Positions 14,946 to 24,039 are shown, numbered from the stretch's first letter. The stretch: DNA of 25,230 bases from an uncultured Chloroflexota bacterium (GCA_903928275.1 CAIYQJ010000188.1:1-25230), one strand, 5' to 3'. The notes: a model not told the origin generated them from the sequence alone. Made by a program: numbers and translations.

Positions 14946-15431
14946 GTGCGCTCGGATGCGTCCACCGTGGACGAATACGTCGGATCGCTCCCGCCGGACC
15001 GCCGCGACGCGATCGCGGCCGTTCGCGACGTGATCCTCGCCAACCTGCCGGACGGGTACGTGGAGACCATGGGCCACGGGATGATCACGTACGTCGTCCC
15101 GCTCGACGTCTACCCGGACACGTACAACGGGGAGCCGTTCGCCTATGTGGCGCTCGCCGCGCAGAAGCGGTACATGTCGCTCTACCTCATGGCGATCTAC
15201 GGAAGCGCGACGGCACGAGCGCGGTTCGAAGAAGAATGCCGGGCCGCCGGCGCACGGCTCGACGTCGGCGGCGCCTGTGTCCGGTTCCGTCGGCTCGCCG
15301 ACCTGCCGCTCGAGGTCGTGGGGCGCTCGATCGCGTCCGTGGCGCCGGGACAGCTCGTCGCCCACGCGAAGGCCGCTCGCGCGGCGGGCCCGGGCGGACG
15401 ACGACGCGGCGGGGGCACAGGCCAGGACTGA
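14946..15431 (+). CDS. DUF1801 (YdhG-like) small protein
   Basis: A 161-residue protein with the DUF1801 layout: an N-terminal helix (TVDEYVGSLPPDRRDAIAAV), then LPDGYVETMGHGMITYVVPL, YVALAAQKRYMSLYLM and a closing C-terminal helix containing GACVRFRRLADLPLEVVGR. The fold is related to iron-chaperone and YdhG-like proteins; the biochemical role is not established. The last 25 residues are a Gly/Arg-rich disordered tail. The GTG start at 14946 is fixed by AGGAGG 6 nt upstream (14934-14939). It lies 66 bp after the aminotransferase, with a hairpin between them, and converges with the SulP gene. Confidence 0.85.
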   Translation: MRSDASTVDEYVGSLPPDRRDAIAAVRDVILANLPDGYVETMGHGMITYVVPLDVYPDTYNGEPFAYVALAAQKRYMSLYLMAIYGSATARARFEEECRAAGARLDVGGACVRFRRLADLPLEVVGRSIASVAPGQLVAHAKAARAAGPGGRRRGGGTGQD

Positions 15432-15472
15432 GCCGACCGGCGACCGCCAGTCTTGTCGAGTCGCAGGGGTTG

Positions 15473-15496
15473 GAGCGGCCCACGGCCGGCCTGCTC
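15473..15496. terminator. Weak hairpin between convergent genes
   Basis: GAGCGGCC and GGCCTGCTC pair over 8 bp with one bulge around a 7-nt loop, between the DUF1801 stop (15431) and the SulP stop (15563). Nothing else is seen in this 131-bp gap. Confidence 0.3.
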
Positions 15497-15562
15497 CGGT
15501 CGGTCACGCGCTGGCCGCCTCCGTCCCAGGGCGCCCGTCGCCCGCCCCTCGAGGACTCGCCC

Positions 15563-17281
15563 TCAGGATGGCCGCGGCGCCACCGCCTCCACCGCGGCCT
15601 CGACGGTGTCGAAGATCCGGTCGGCGGGCACCCCGAGGCTTTCGGGTGTGACGTGCTCCGGCATCTGGGCGATCCGGAGCCGGGCGATCGCGAAGTCGAT
15701 GCCCCGCTTCTTCAGGACGGCGGCCATGTACGCCACCGAGCTCGCGCCGGTGTAGTCGATGTCGTCGACCCCCTCGGCGTCAAGCACGAAACCCTTCGGC
15801 GGGACGTCAGCCTCGATGGTGACGGCCCGTAGGCGGTCGCGGAACGTGACCGCGTTCCCGAAGTAGAGCGGCGCGCCCACCGCGAGGACCGTCACGCCGG
15901 ACGCCTCGACCGCGGCGGGGGTCGTGGCCGATCCGAGCGGCACCCAGCTCGTCGTTCCCGGGACCTTGCCCAACAACGTGTCGTGAGGCCGCGCGGAGAG
16001 GCGCAGCCGTTCGCTGACTGCGAGGACGATCGCGACGATGATGCCGAACTCCGTGCCCACGAACGCGACCGCGATGAGCGTGAAGATCGCGAGCCCGAAC
16101 TCATAGCGATCGAACGCGGCGATCCGCCTGATGGCCCCGATGTGGATGATCCGCGACCCCACGAACGCGAGGATCGCGCCCAGGGTCGCGGTGGGGAGGT
16201 CGGCGAGCAGGCTGGTCGCGAACACGATGATCACGACGACGATCGCGACGGCGACAAGGCTGCCGACCTGCGACCGGCCGCCCGACTGGGCGACGACGGC
16301 GGTCCGCGGCGGGCTGGCATTCACGGGGAAGGATCCGACGAACGAGGACGCGACCGATCCGGCCCCGACGGCGAGGAAGTCGCGGTCCATGCTCACCTCG
16401 TAGCCGCCGAGGTCGGCGAACGCTCGCGAGGTCGCGGCCGTCTGCATGATGCAGACGAGGGAGACGGTGAGCGCGATGGGCGCGAGGTGGACCAGGTCCT
16501 CCGCGGCGAACGGCGGGATGGCGAGCGGAGGCAGTCCCGCCGGGAGCGCCCCGAGGACGGCCACGCCCTTCGCGGTCAGATCGAACACCGTGACCGCCAG
16601 GATCGACACGATGAGGCCGATGAGCGCACCTGGGATCCTGGGGTTGACCTTCTCGCTGACGACGACGATCGCGAGCACGCCGACGCCGATCGCGACCGAG
16701 TACGCGTTCACGCTGCCCAGGTCCTGGAGGATGGACCAGACCTGCTCGATCGGGCCGCCGGTGCCCTTGGGGAGCCCGAGGATGGCGGGAAGCTGGCCCA
16801 CGATGATCGTGATCCCGATCCCGGCGAGGAAGCCGGTCGTCACCGGCGCGGAGAGGAGGTCCGCGATCCAGCCCATCTTCAGGAGACCGACGGTGACGAG
16901 GATCGCCCCGACCATGAGCGCGAGCAGGATCGTCGCGCTCGCCTGGTCCATGCCGCCCACGAGGGCGACGCTCGCGATGCCCGCGGCGAAGATCGGCGCG
17001 ATCGTGGAGTCCGCGCCCACGGACATCTGGCGGCTGGACCCGAGGATCGCCATCATGAGTCCGCCGCAGATGAAGGCGTAGAGGCCCGTCTGGACCGGCA
17101 TGCCCGCGAGCTCCGCCGTGGCCATCTGCTCCGGGATCGCGATGGCGACGAGGGTCACGCCGGCGATGATGTCGCCGACGAGCCACGCTGCCTGGTAGCC
17201 GCTCAGCGATGACAGGATCGGCAGCTCGCGACGCGCGGACTTCGCCCTCACGGCCACCGGAGCTGGATCCGCGGCTGCCAC
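15563..17281 (-). CDS. SulP-family anion transporter with STAS domain
   Basis: A 572-residue SLC26/SulP protein. About 10-14 membrane segments fill residues 25-435, beginning with the family signature around IIAGVTLVAIAIPEQMATAELAG and including the SVGADSTIAPIFAAGI and FPVNASPPRTAVV loops. The cytoplasmic STAS domain is at about residues 455-565, with DAEGVDDIDYTGASSVAYM as the anti-sigma-antagonist-like helix start. Substrates in the family are sulfate, bicarbonate or dicarboxylates; none can be singled out. The GTG start (17281) follows GAGGGAGGG about 6 nt upstream. It begins 20 bp after the stop of the channel-like membrane protein on the same strand, so the two are probably co-transcribed. 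The length is typical for bacterial SulP proteins. Confidence 0.93.
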   Translation of the reverse strand: MAAADPAPVAVRAKSARRELPILSSLSGYQAAWLVGDIIAGVTLVAIAIPEQMATAELAGMPVQTGLYAFICGGLMMAILGSSRQMSVGADSTIAPIFAAGIASVALVGGMDQASATILLALMVGAILVTVGLLKMGWIADLLSAPVTTGFLAGIGITIIVGQLPAILGLPKGTGGPIEQVWSILQDLGSVNAYSVAIGVGVLAIVVVSEKVNPRIPGALIGLIVSILAVTVFDLTAKGVAVLGALPAGLPPLAIPPFAAEDLVHLAPIALTVSLVCIMQTAATSRAFADLGGYEVSMDRDFLAVGAGSVASSFVGSFPVNASPPRTAVVAQSGGRSQVGSLVAVAIVVVIIVFATSLLADLPTATLGAILAFVGSRIIHIGAIRRIAAFDRYEFGLAIFTLIAVAFVGTEFGIIVAIVLAVSERLRLSARPHDTLLGKVPGTTSWVPLGSATTPAAVEASGVTVLAVGAPLYFGNAVTFRDRLRAVTIEADVPPKGFVLDAEGVDDIDYTGASSVAYMAAVLKKRGIDFAIARLRIAQMPEHVTPESLGVPADRIFDTVEAAVEAVAPRPS

Positions 17282-17301
17282 CGATGTCCCTCCCTCGGCA
17301 C

Positions 17302-17982
17302 TCAGGAGCGGGAGACGATCCGCGACGCGAGGACCACGAGGATCGTGACCGAGAGCACCGTCTGGAGCATCATCACGAGCTTGGCGCGCCGGTCCACGGG
17401 CGTCTCGATCGTGGGCCCGAACGTCATCGTCGTGTTGAACGCGAGGAACAGGTAGTCCACGAGCCCCCGCTCGGGGCGCTCGCCGCTCCGCGCGGGGAAG
17501 ACGAAGACCTCCTCGGGGGTGGTGACGTCGAGGATGACGTACGAGATCGTGAAGACCGCGATGTTGAGGGCGAGGACGGACGCCAGGTCGGCCAGGTACC
17601 AGAGGCTGTGTGGCGCCTCCGCCTGGGTCGCGAGCACGAGCAGTACGACGTCCTCGATGATCTCGAGCGTGATGACGACCACGTAGGCGCGGAGGAGCCG
17701 AACCGCCAGCCAGTGGCGGCCCGCGCGCCAGGCGCCGAACGCCGCGAGCGCGATGAGCGCGAACGCGGCGACGAGGAGCAGCTCCCCGAGGTGGACCGCG
17801 TCGCGGACCGACGGGTCGAGATACCGCGCCACCCCGAGCTGCTGCGAGACGACGAGGGCGAGCGCCTCGATGACCACCACCAGCACGAGCAGCCCGTGCC
17901 CCGCGCGGGCGACCGCCGTCATGACGACGGGCGGGACGTCCCCGCCGGCCGCGCGATCGGCGAGCCCGGGCCCGGCACTCAT
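17302..17982 (-). CDS. Channel-like integral membrane protein (DUF1345-like)
   Basis: A 226-residue membrane protein with hydrophobic segments near residues 23-48, 65-88, 98-124 and 132-158, and a last pair formed by VDYLFLAFNTTMTFGPTI (a short re-entrant-like stretch) and AKLVMMLQTVLSVTILVVL. A pore-helix-like segment with TTMTFG followed by a final helix resembles the two-TM pore of ion channels and the C-terminus of DUF1345 proteins, but a true GYG filter is absent. The ATG 17982 start is a best guess: ATG 17994 and an upstream ATG at 18051 are in frame and neither has a clear Shine-Dalgarno sequence. The 18051 start overlaps the terminator-like hairpin. It precedes the SulP gene by 20 bp, pointing to joint function in ion movement. 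Confidence 0.72.
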   Translation of the reverse strand: MSAGPGLADRAAGGDVPPVVMTAVARAGHGLLVLVVVIEALALVVSQQLGVARYLDPSVRDAVHLGELLLVAAFALIALAAFGAWRAGRHWLAVRLLRAYVVVITLEIIEDVVLLVLATQAEAPHSLWYLADLASVLALNIAVFTISYVILDVTTPEEVFVFPARSGERPERGLVDYLFLAFNTTMTFGPTIETPVDRRAKLVMMLQTVLSVTILVVLASRIVSRS

Positions 17983-18032
17983 GGAATGGAGCATAGTCGG
18001 TCGCCGTGCCCCGGCCGGCCCCGGTGGATCGG

Positions 18033-18060
18033 TCGAGCCCGGTGTGTGCACCGGGCTCGA
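18033..18060. terminator. Perfect 12-bp hairpin after the DHOD-like gene
   Basis: TCGAGCCCGGTG-TGTG-CACCGGGCTCGA is a perfect 12-bp stem with a 4-nt loop. It lies 17 bp beyond the stop of the DHOD-like gene (18077) on the minus strand. The T-rich flank (TTCCTT) is on the plus-strand side, so it is not a classic intrinsic terminator for the minus-strand gene, yet the stem is very stable. Confidence 0.6.
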
Positions 18061-18076
18061 TTCCTTGTCGCGATGA

Positions 18077-19111
18077 TCAGGCCGGCGGCGGGTAGGCGCC
18101 GTCCTGTGGCGCGGTCCACGAGTGGAGCGTGGTCATGTAGTTGGCCCGCTCGAACGCGGAGGGATCCGCGGCCGCGGCGTGGTCGACGCTGCCGCGGAGC
18201 TGCGCGACGGACTCGTAGTCGTGATCCGTCATCCAGGCCCGGAGCTCCGCCTCCACGGTGCGGATGTGGCCCGGACCGTGCCGGAGCAGCGCCGAGGTCA
18301 TCATCGCGACGTCGGCGCCCACCATGAGGGCCTTGAGGACGTCGGTGCCCGAGTGGATTCCCGAGGTCGCCGCGATGGAGAACCCCGCCGGGAGCTGGGG
18401 CCGGAGGATCGCGATCCATCGCAGCGGCAGACGAAGGTCGGCCGGCCTGCTCAGGTCCACCCGAGAGACGACGTCGAGCGTCTCGAGGTCGAGATCGGGC
18501 TGGTAGAACCGGTTGAAGAGCACGAGGCCGTCGGCGCCGCGCTCCACCGCGCGGCGTGCGAAGCCCGCGAACGCCGAGTAGAACGGGCTGAGCTTGACCG
18601 CGACCGGGATCGACACCCAGTCGCGGACGGAGCCGATCAGCTCGAGGTCCGACTCCTCGACGTCGGCCGCGGCCCGGCGGGGATCTGCGGCGACGCGGTA
18701 GAGGTTGAGCTCCAGCGCATCCGCTCCGGCGTCCTGCATGAGACGGGCATATCGGACCCACCCACCGGCGGTGGACGCGTTGAGGCTCGCGATCACCGGG
18801 ACCGCGGACTTCGACTTGATCCGCTCGAGCGTCGACAGGTAGCGGTCACCCACCCCCGCGAAGGACGGGATCGTGGGGAAGTACCCGAGAGCCTCGGCGA
18901 ACTGCTCCGAACCGGTCTCGAGGGAGCGGCTGAGCTCGATCTCCTCGTTGACGATCTCCTCTTCGAAGAGCGACGGGAGGACGATGGCTCCCACCCCGGC
19001 CTCCTCGATGAGTCGGGCGGTGTCGGCCACGCCGGTGAGCGGAGATGCGGACGCCACGATCGGCGAGCGCAGGTCGAGACCCAGGTAGCGGGTGCGCAGG
19101 TCGACGGTCAT
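18077..19111 (-). CDS. Dihydroorotate dehydrogenase-like flavoprotein
   Basis: A 344-residue FMN TIM-barrel protein related to dihydroorotate dehydrogenase. Seen elements are SPIVASASPLTG at the N-terminus, VPVIASLNAST, DALELNLYRVAADP (residues 131-144), VAVKLSPFY with FMN lysine K173, DGLVLFNRFYQPD, and the phosphate-binding IAATSGIHSGTDVLKALMVGAD. In true class 1 DHODs the loop after ELNL reads SCPN and supplies the catalytic Cys or Ser; here it is YRVA (138-141), so normal dihydroorotate oxidation is doubtful. Proteins of this type often sit beside nifJ. The ATG overlaps the nifJ stop by 4 nt (ATGA), so translation is coupled and a role with pyruvate:ferredoxin oxidoreductase or its electron flow is likely. 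pyrD proper should be elsewhere. Confidence 0.87.
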   Translation of the reverse strand: MTVDLRTRYLGLDLRSPIVASASPLTGVADTARLIEEAGVGAIVLPSLFEEEIVNEEIELSRSLETGSEQFAEALGYFPTIPSFAGVGDRYLSTLERIKSKSAVPVIASLNASTAGGWVRYARLMQDAGADALELNLYRVAADPRRAAADVEESDLELIGSVRDWVSIPVAVKLSPFYSAFAGFARRAVERGADGLVLFNRFYQPDLDLETLDVVSRVDLSRPADLRLPLRWIAILRPQLPAGFSIAATSGIHSGTDVLKALMVGADVAMMTSALLRHGPGHIRTVEAELRAWMTDHDYESVAQLRGSVDHAAAADPSAFERANYMTTLHSWTAPQDGAYPPPA

Positions 19112-22100
19112 TCCACGTCCCCCCTGTCGTCAGCGCCGGTGCCGGCGCCGACAGCGGTCTCGGATCCGTCCTCCTCGTCGTGCGGGTGGACGTGCGGGAC
19201 GCTGCGATGCATGCCCGCGAGCTGCTCGTAGTAGCGCCAGCGCTCGTCCGCGTCGCCCTGCGCGAGGTCCGCCAGCTCCGCTGCGCGCTCCGGATGGGTG
19301 CGGGCGAGGATGGCGAACCGCGTCTCCGAGGCGACGAAGTCCCTGATCGGGATCGACGGCGCCTGCGAATCGAGCTTGAACGGCTGGCCGTCCTCGCCCT
19401 CGCTCGGATGGAAGCGATAGAGCGGCCAGTAGCCGCTCCGGACCGCATCCTTCTGGTGGCTCATCGACTTGGCCATGTCGATCCCGTGGGCGATGCACGT
19501 GCTGTACGCGATGACGAGCGACGTGCCCGGCCACGCGTCGGCCTCGAGGAGCGCCTTCGTGGTCTGCGCGTCGTTCGCGCCCATCGCGATCTGGGCGACG
19601 TACACGTTGCCGTACGCGCGCGCGACCGCGCCGAGGTCCTTCTTGCCGGTGGACTTGCCGGCCGCAGCGAACTTGGCCACGGCGCCGCGCGGGGTGGCCT
19701 TCGACGCCTGGCCGCCGGTGTTCGAGTACACCTCCGTGTCGAGCACGAGGATGTTCACGTTGCGCCCGGAGCTCAGGACCTGGTCCAGGCCGCCGTAGCC
19801 GATGTCATAGGCCCAGCCGTCACCGCCGATGATCCACACGCCCCGACGAACGAGGTCGTCGGCGAGCGCGAGCAGACGTCGGGCGTCGGCGCCACGATCG
19901 CCGTCGACCCGGGCGAGGACCGCGCGAAGCCGGTCCACGCGGACCCGCTGGGCGGCGATCTCCGCCTCGGTGTCCTGGGTGCTCTCGAGCAGCTCGCCGA
20001 CGAGCGCGTCGCCCACCACGGGCGCCAGCTCCGCGAGCAGCTGGCGGGCGTGAGCGGCCTGCGCGTCCAGGGCGAGTCGCATCCCGAGGCCGAACTCGGC
20101 GTTGTCCTCGAAGAGCGAGTTGTTCCAGGCCGGGCCGCGGCCCTCGGCGTTCACCGTCCACGGCGTCGTGGGCAGGTTGGCGCCGTAGATCGACGAGCAG
20201 CCCGTGGCGTTCGCGACGATCATCCGGTCGCCGAACAGCTGGGAGATGAGCTTGAGGTACGGCGTCTCGCCGCAACCGCTGCACGCGAGGGAGAACTCGA
20301 AGAGCGGCTCCAGGACCTGGGACCCCTTGACGGTGTCGTGGGGCAGGAGTGTCCGGTCCAGGGGCGGGATGGACTGGAAGAACTCCCAGTGCGGGCGCTC
20401 CACGTCCCGGTAGTCCGCCGCGGGCGCCATGTTGATCGACTTGTGGCGCACCTCGGTCTTGCTCTTGGCCGGGCAGACGTCCACGCAGATGCCGCATCCG
20501 GTGCAGTCGTCGGGCGCGACCTGGATCGTGATCCGATGGTCGACGAGCTCGCGCGCCTTGAACTCCTTGCTCTGGTAGCCGGCCGGGGCACCCGCGACCG
20601 CGTCGGCCGGGAACACCTTCATCCGGATGGCCGCGTGCGGGCAGACCATGGCGCACTTGCCACAGTCGATGCAGATCGACGGATCCCAGATCGGGATCTC
20701 GTGGGCGATCGCCCGCTTCTCGTACTTCGTGGTCCCCGAGGGGAACGTGCCGTCGATCGGGAACGCGCTCACCGGCAGCAGGTCGCCCCTGCCCGCCATG
20801 AGAGCCGCGGTGACGCCGCGCACGAAGTCCGGCGCGTCGTCGGGGATGAGCGCCGGGATCGCGTAGCCGGTGGCGACGGCACGCAGGTCCACGTGGCCGA
20901 GCTTCGCGATCGACATGTCGATCGCCGCGAAGTTGCGGTCGACCACGGCCTGGCCGCGCTTGGCGTACGTCTTCTCCACGAAGCCCTTGATCCGCGCGAT
21001 CGCCTCGTCGGGCGGCAGCACGCCGGCCAGGTGGAAGAAGCAGGGCTGCATGATCGTGTTGATGCGGTTACCCATCCCCACCTCGGTGGCGACGGCGAAC
21101 GCGTCGATCACCCAGAGGTCGATGGCCTTGTCGATCAGCTGCTGCTGGACCGAGCCGGGCAGGTGATCCCACACCTCGGCGGGCCCGTAGGGCGAGTTGA
21201 GGAGAAAGGTGGCGCCGGGCTTCGCGTACCCGAGCACGTCCGTCTTCTCCAGGAGCCCGAACTGGTGGCACGCGACGAAGTCGGCTGCGTCGATGAGGTA
21301 GGCGGACTCGATGGGGTTCGGCCCGAACCGCAGGTGGGAGACCGTGATGCCGCCCGACTTCTTGGAGTCGTACACGAAGTAGCCCTGGGCGAAGAGGTCC
21401 GTCCCCTCGCCGATGATCTTCACGGACGCCTTGTTCGCGCCGACGGTGCCATCCGACCCGAGGCCGAAGAAGACGGCCTGGACCTCGCCTGCCGGCCGCG
21501 GACCACGGAACTCGCTCTCGATGGGCAGGCTCAGGTGCGTCACGTCGTCGTAGATGCCGACCGTGAAGTGCCGCTTCGGCCGCTCATCGGCGAGCTCGTC
21601 GAAGACCGGCTTGATCATCCCCGGCGTCACCTCCTTGGAGGAGAGGCCGTAGCGGCCCCCGATGACGCGGGGCATCGCGGCGAACGGCGGATCGTCGGAG
21701 TCCATCCGCTCGGCGAGGGCGGCCACCATCGCCTGGTAGAGCGGCTCGCCGACCGCGCCAGGCTCCTTGGTCCGGTCGAGGACGGCGATCGCGCGGACCG
21801 TGGACGGCAGCGCGGCCATCACGTGATCGATGGGGAACGGCTGGAACAGGCGGATCTTGAGGGCGCCGACGCGAGCGCCCGCCGCGTTGAGCGCGTCGAC
21901 GGTCTCGTCCACGGCGCCGGCGGCCGACCCCATGACGACGACCACGCGGTCCGCATCCGGGGCGCCGTGATAGTCCACGAGCCCGTAGCGGCGGCCGGTC
22001 CGCGCAGCGAGCTCGGCCATGACCTCCTCGACGATCCCGGGGACCGCGAGGTAGTAGAGGTTCCCCGCCTCGCGCGCCTGGAAGAACGCGTCGGGGTTCT

Positions 22101-22758
22101 GCGCCGTGCCACGCACGACGGGCGCGTCCGGCGTCATGCCGCGGGCCCGGAAGGCGAGGACGTCCTCGTCGCGGATGAGCGCTCGCATGTCGTCGTCGGC
22201 GAGGACGGCGATCTTGTTCACCTCGTGCGACGTCCGGAAGCCGTCGAAGAAGTGGAGGAACGGCACGCGAGCGCGGAGGGTGGCGGCGTGCGAGACGAGT
22301 GCGAAGTCGTGGGCCTCCTGGGGGGACCCGGCGGCGAGCATCGCCCAGCCGGTGGCGCGCGCGTGCATCACGTCACTGTGGTCGCCGAAGATGGAGAGCG
22401 CGTGGGTGGCGATCGTGCGGGCGGCCACGTGGATGACAGCCGGAGTCAGCTCTCCGGCGATCTTGAACATGTTCGGGATCATGAGGAGGAGACCCTGCGA
22501 CGCCGTGAACGTCGTCGCCAGGGCGCCCTTCTGGAGCGCGCCGTGCATGGCGCCGGCCGCACCGCCCTCGGACTGCATCTCGACCACGTCGGGCACGAAG
22601 CCCCACAGGTTCGGCCGTGCCGCGGCCGCCCAATCGTCCGCATGCTCCGCCATCGGCGATGCCGGGGTGATCGGGAAGATCGAGATGACCTCGCTCGCGG
22701 CGTAGGCCACCCGCGCCGCCGCTTCGTTGCCGTCAAGGCATACCCACTGCTGGTCCAT
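19108..22758 (-). CDS. nifJ: Pyruvate:ferredoxin (flavodoxin) oxidoreductase
   Basis: A 1216-residue single-chain PFOR, the usual length. It oxidises pyruvate and CoA to acetyl-CoA and CO2, reducing ferredoxin or flavodoxin; it is oxygen-sensitive and cytoplasmic. Domain I starts at residue 1 with GNEAAARVAYAASEVISIFP and ITPASPMAEHADDW. A second catalytic region follows (GLGSDGTVGANK, SHLRFG). Two [4Fe-4S] motifs lie at about 697-708 (CIDCGKCAMVCPH) and 751-765 (DCTGCGICVDVCPAKSKTE). The domain VI cysteines include ACSGCGETPY. The thiamine-diphosphate/Mg site is GGDGWAYDIGYGG at about 974-986 with NTGGQASKATP after it. ATG 22758 has AAGGAGG 14 nt upstream, slightly far. It is followed by the coupled DHOD-like gene. 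No truncation is seen. Confidence 0.97.
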   Translation of the reverse strand: MDQQWVCLDGNEAAARVAYAASEVISIFPITPASPMAEHADDWAAAARPNLWGFVPDVVEMQSEGGAAGAMHGALQKGALATTFTASQGLLLMIPNMFKIAGELTPAVIHVAARTIATHALSIFGDHSDVMHARATGWAMLAAGSPQEAHDFALVSHAATLRARVPFLHFFDGFRTSHEVNKIAVLADDDMRALIRDEDVLAFRARGMTPDAPVVRGTAQNPDAFFQAREAGNLYYLAVPGIVEEVMAELAARTGRRYGLVDYHGAPDADRVVVVMGSAAGAVDETVDALNAAGARVGALKIRLFQPFPIDHVMAALPSTVRAIAVLDRTKEPGAVGEPLYQAMVAALAERMDSDDPPFAAMPRVIGGRYGLSSKEVTPGMIKPVFDELADERPKRHFTVGIYDDVTHLSLPIESEFRGPRPAGEVQAVFFGLGSDGTVGANKASVKIIGEGTDLFAQGYFVYDSKKSGGITVSHLRFGPNPIESAYLIDAADFVACHQFGLLEKTDVLGYAKPGATFLLNSPYGPAEVWDHLPGSVQQQLIDKAIDLWVIDAFAVATEVGMGNRINTIMQPCFFHLAGVLPPDEAIARIKGFVEKTYAKRGQAVVDRNFAAIDMSIAKLGHVDLRAVATGYAIPALIPDDAPDFVRGVTAALMAGRGDLLPVSAFPIDGTFPSGTTKYEKRAIAHEIPIWDPSICIDCGKCAMVCPHAAIRMKVFPADAVAGAPAGYQSKEFKARELVDHRITIQVAPDDCTGCGICVDVCPAKSKTEVRHKSINMAPAADYRDVERPHWEFFQSIPPLDRTLLPHDTVKGSQVLEPLFEFSLACSGCGETPYLKLISQLFGDRMIVANATGCSSIYGANLPTTPWTVNAEGRGPAWNNSLFEDNAEFGLGMRLALDAQAAHARQLLAELAPVVGDALVGELLESTQDTEAEIAAQRVRVDRLRAVLARVDGDRGADARRLLALADDLVRRGVWIIGGDGWAYDIGYGGLDQVLSSGRNVNILVLDTEVYSNTGGQASKATPRGAVAKFAAAGKSTGKKDLGAVARAYGNVYVAQIAMGANDAQTTKALLEADAWPGTSLVIAYSTCIAHGIDMAKSMSHQKDAVRSGYWPLYRFHPSEGEDGQPFKLDSQAPSIPIRDFVASETRFAILARTHPERAAELADLAQGDADERWRYYEQLAGMHRSVPHVHPHDEEDGSETAVGAGTGADDRGDVE

Positions 22759-22985
22759 AAACAGGTCCCGAGCCTCCTTGGGGGATCGCGTGCGCCCTCG
22801 TGTCCGGGGTCACCCGGGCGGCAGGACGCCGATGAGATAGGCGCGTCGCGGCGGCCCGGGGCATGGTGGCCCTGTGCAGCCGACGATGCATTGTCGCCGT
22901 TCCGGGCTCCCAATACCCCTGCCGGGAGGCTCCCGCTGCGGGGTCCAGAGGGTCCGACCGAGGGGCCGAGGGTCGCCGTGCTCTC

Positions 22986-23981
22986 TCAGTACATCGTCGT
23001 GCGGGTCAGGTGATGCGGCCAGCTCGTCGCGTGGTACGTCTTCCAGAGCCGGTAGTCGATCCGCGGGATCACGACCTGGTCGTCTGCCGGCCTGCGCCGG
23101 TTCACGGCCTCCGTGAGGAGCGCGGTCGCGTGCAGCGTGTGCGCGCGGATCTCGATCTCCTCCTCGCTGTCGCGGGGGATCTCGATCCCGGCCGCGATCC
23201 GCTGTTCCAGTGCGTCGCTGTAGCCCAGGATCCGCATGAGCCGCAGCGCGACGGGGACGATGTAGTCGGCGAAGGCGGTCATGTCGCCGAGGTCGGTCAC
23301 CGCGAAGTCGCCCGCTGCCCGATGCGCCGCATGGAGCTGCCAGAGGGCCAGCTGCCCGAGCTTGAAGATCCGCACTTCGCGCCCGTCGTAGGTGGAGACG
23401 TCGCGGAAGCGCGGGAACTCGGCCGGCAGGCGCTCGAGCAACCCGTCGCCGCCCGCGTACATCGCGGGGGCACAAGACCGCAGCCAGCCGCTCCAGCGCC
23501 CTCCGTGGCGGTCGACGAGCACGGCTCCCACGGCGTTGAGGATCGCCGCGCGCTCCTCGAGCATCGGCATCCGGATGCTGCCGGCGAAGACGTGCTCCAG
23601 GTCCGCGACGCTCGCTCCCGACATCCAGCGTCCATCGGTGACCGGGATGCCCGCGTCGAGCGCGTTCAGGAGGCAGGCGTTCAGGCCGTCGCTGTCCGAC
23701 CACCATCGGCCCCCGCGCTCGGCCTCGAACTTCACGCCGGTCGCGAAGTCGCTGAAGGCGAAGTTGAGGCTGTTGACGAGCATGAGGAAGTCTGTGAGGG
23801 AGTCGCGAGCGAGGGGCGTGTCGAGGGCGGCCGTCGCCTCCGGCCAGGCGAGCGGCTCGTATGCCAGCCAGTCCGCGACCCGCTCCACTTCGTCGGGGTC
23901 CGTCCACACGTGACGCGACGACTCGACGACCGGCATGACCGACCGGAGGACCGGCGAGGACCAGAACGCGCTCTCGTACAT
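22986..23981 (-). CDS. Queuosine 5'-phosphate N-glycosidase (Qng1 / DUF2419)
   Basis: A 331-residue protein of the DUF2419 queuosine-salvage family, which hydrolyses queuosine 5'-monophosphate to queuine and ribose 5-phosphate so the base can be reused in tRNA. Family elements seen: NSLNFAFSDF near residue 71, the helix FKLGQLALWQLH, the active-site stretch MTAFADYIVPVALR with D239, the helix EIEIRAHTLHATALL, and the C-terminal IDYRLWKTY (308-316) and PHHLTRTTMY (322-331). Sphaerobacter, a chloroflexote, has a member. The ATG 23981 start is preferred because AGGTGG lies 8 nt upstream and the promoter spacing fits; GTG 23993 would add four residues. It is divergent from a ribokinase-type gene with 134 bp between starts. 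Confidence 0.9.
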   Translation of the reverse strand: MYESAFWSSPVLRSVMPVVESSRHVWTDPDEVERVADWLAYEPLAWPEATAALDTPLARDSLTDFLMLVNSLNFAFSDFATGVKFEAERGGRWWSDSDGLNACLLNALDAGIPVTDGRWMSGASVADLEHVFAGSIRMPMLEERAAILNAVGAVLVDRHGGRWSGWLRSCAPAMYAGGDGLLERLPAEFPRFRDVSTYDGREVRIFKLGQLALWQLHAAHRAAGDFAVTDLGDMTAFADYIVPVALRLMRILGYSDALEQRIAAGIEIPRDSEEEIEIRAHTLHATALLTEAVNRRRPADDQVVIPRIDYRLWKTYHATSWPHHLTRTTMY

Positions 23982-24010
23982 GGGGTGCGCCACCTGATAG
24001 CGTTCAGGGC

Positions 24011-24039
24011 AACGTAGGGACGGGGCGGCCGGCCGTCAA
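24011..24039 (-). promoter_or_regulatory. Promoter of the queuosine-salvage gene
   Basis: On the minus strand TTGACG and TACGTT are separated by exactly 17 nt. The first matches the -35 consensus at five of six bases, and the second has the TANNNT pattern. The start of transcription would fall about 22 nt before ATG 23981, leaving room for the AGGTGG ribosome-binding site. Confidence 0.6.

Noticed and set aside
16101..17186. 361-codon minus-strand frame inside the SulP gene
   Set aside because: Arg/His/Asp-rich shadow of the SulP reading frame.
19045..23013. 1322-codon open frame on the plus strand
   Set aside because: It is antisense to nifJ, and its translation is an Arg/Asp/Val/Gly-rich sequence without domains. 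Long antisense frames are expected in DNA this GC-rich.
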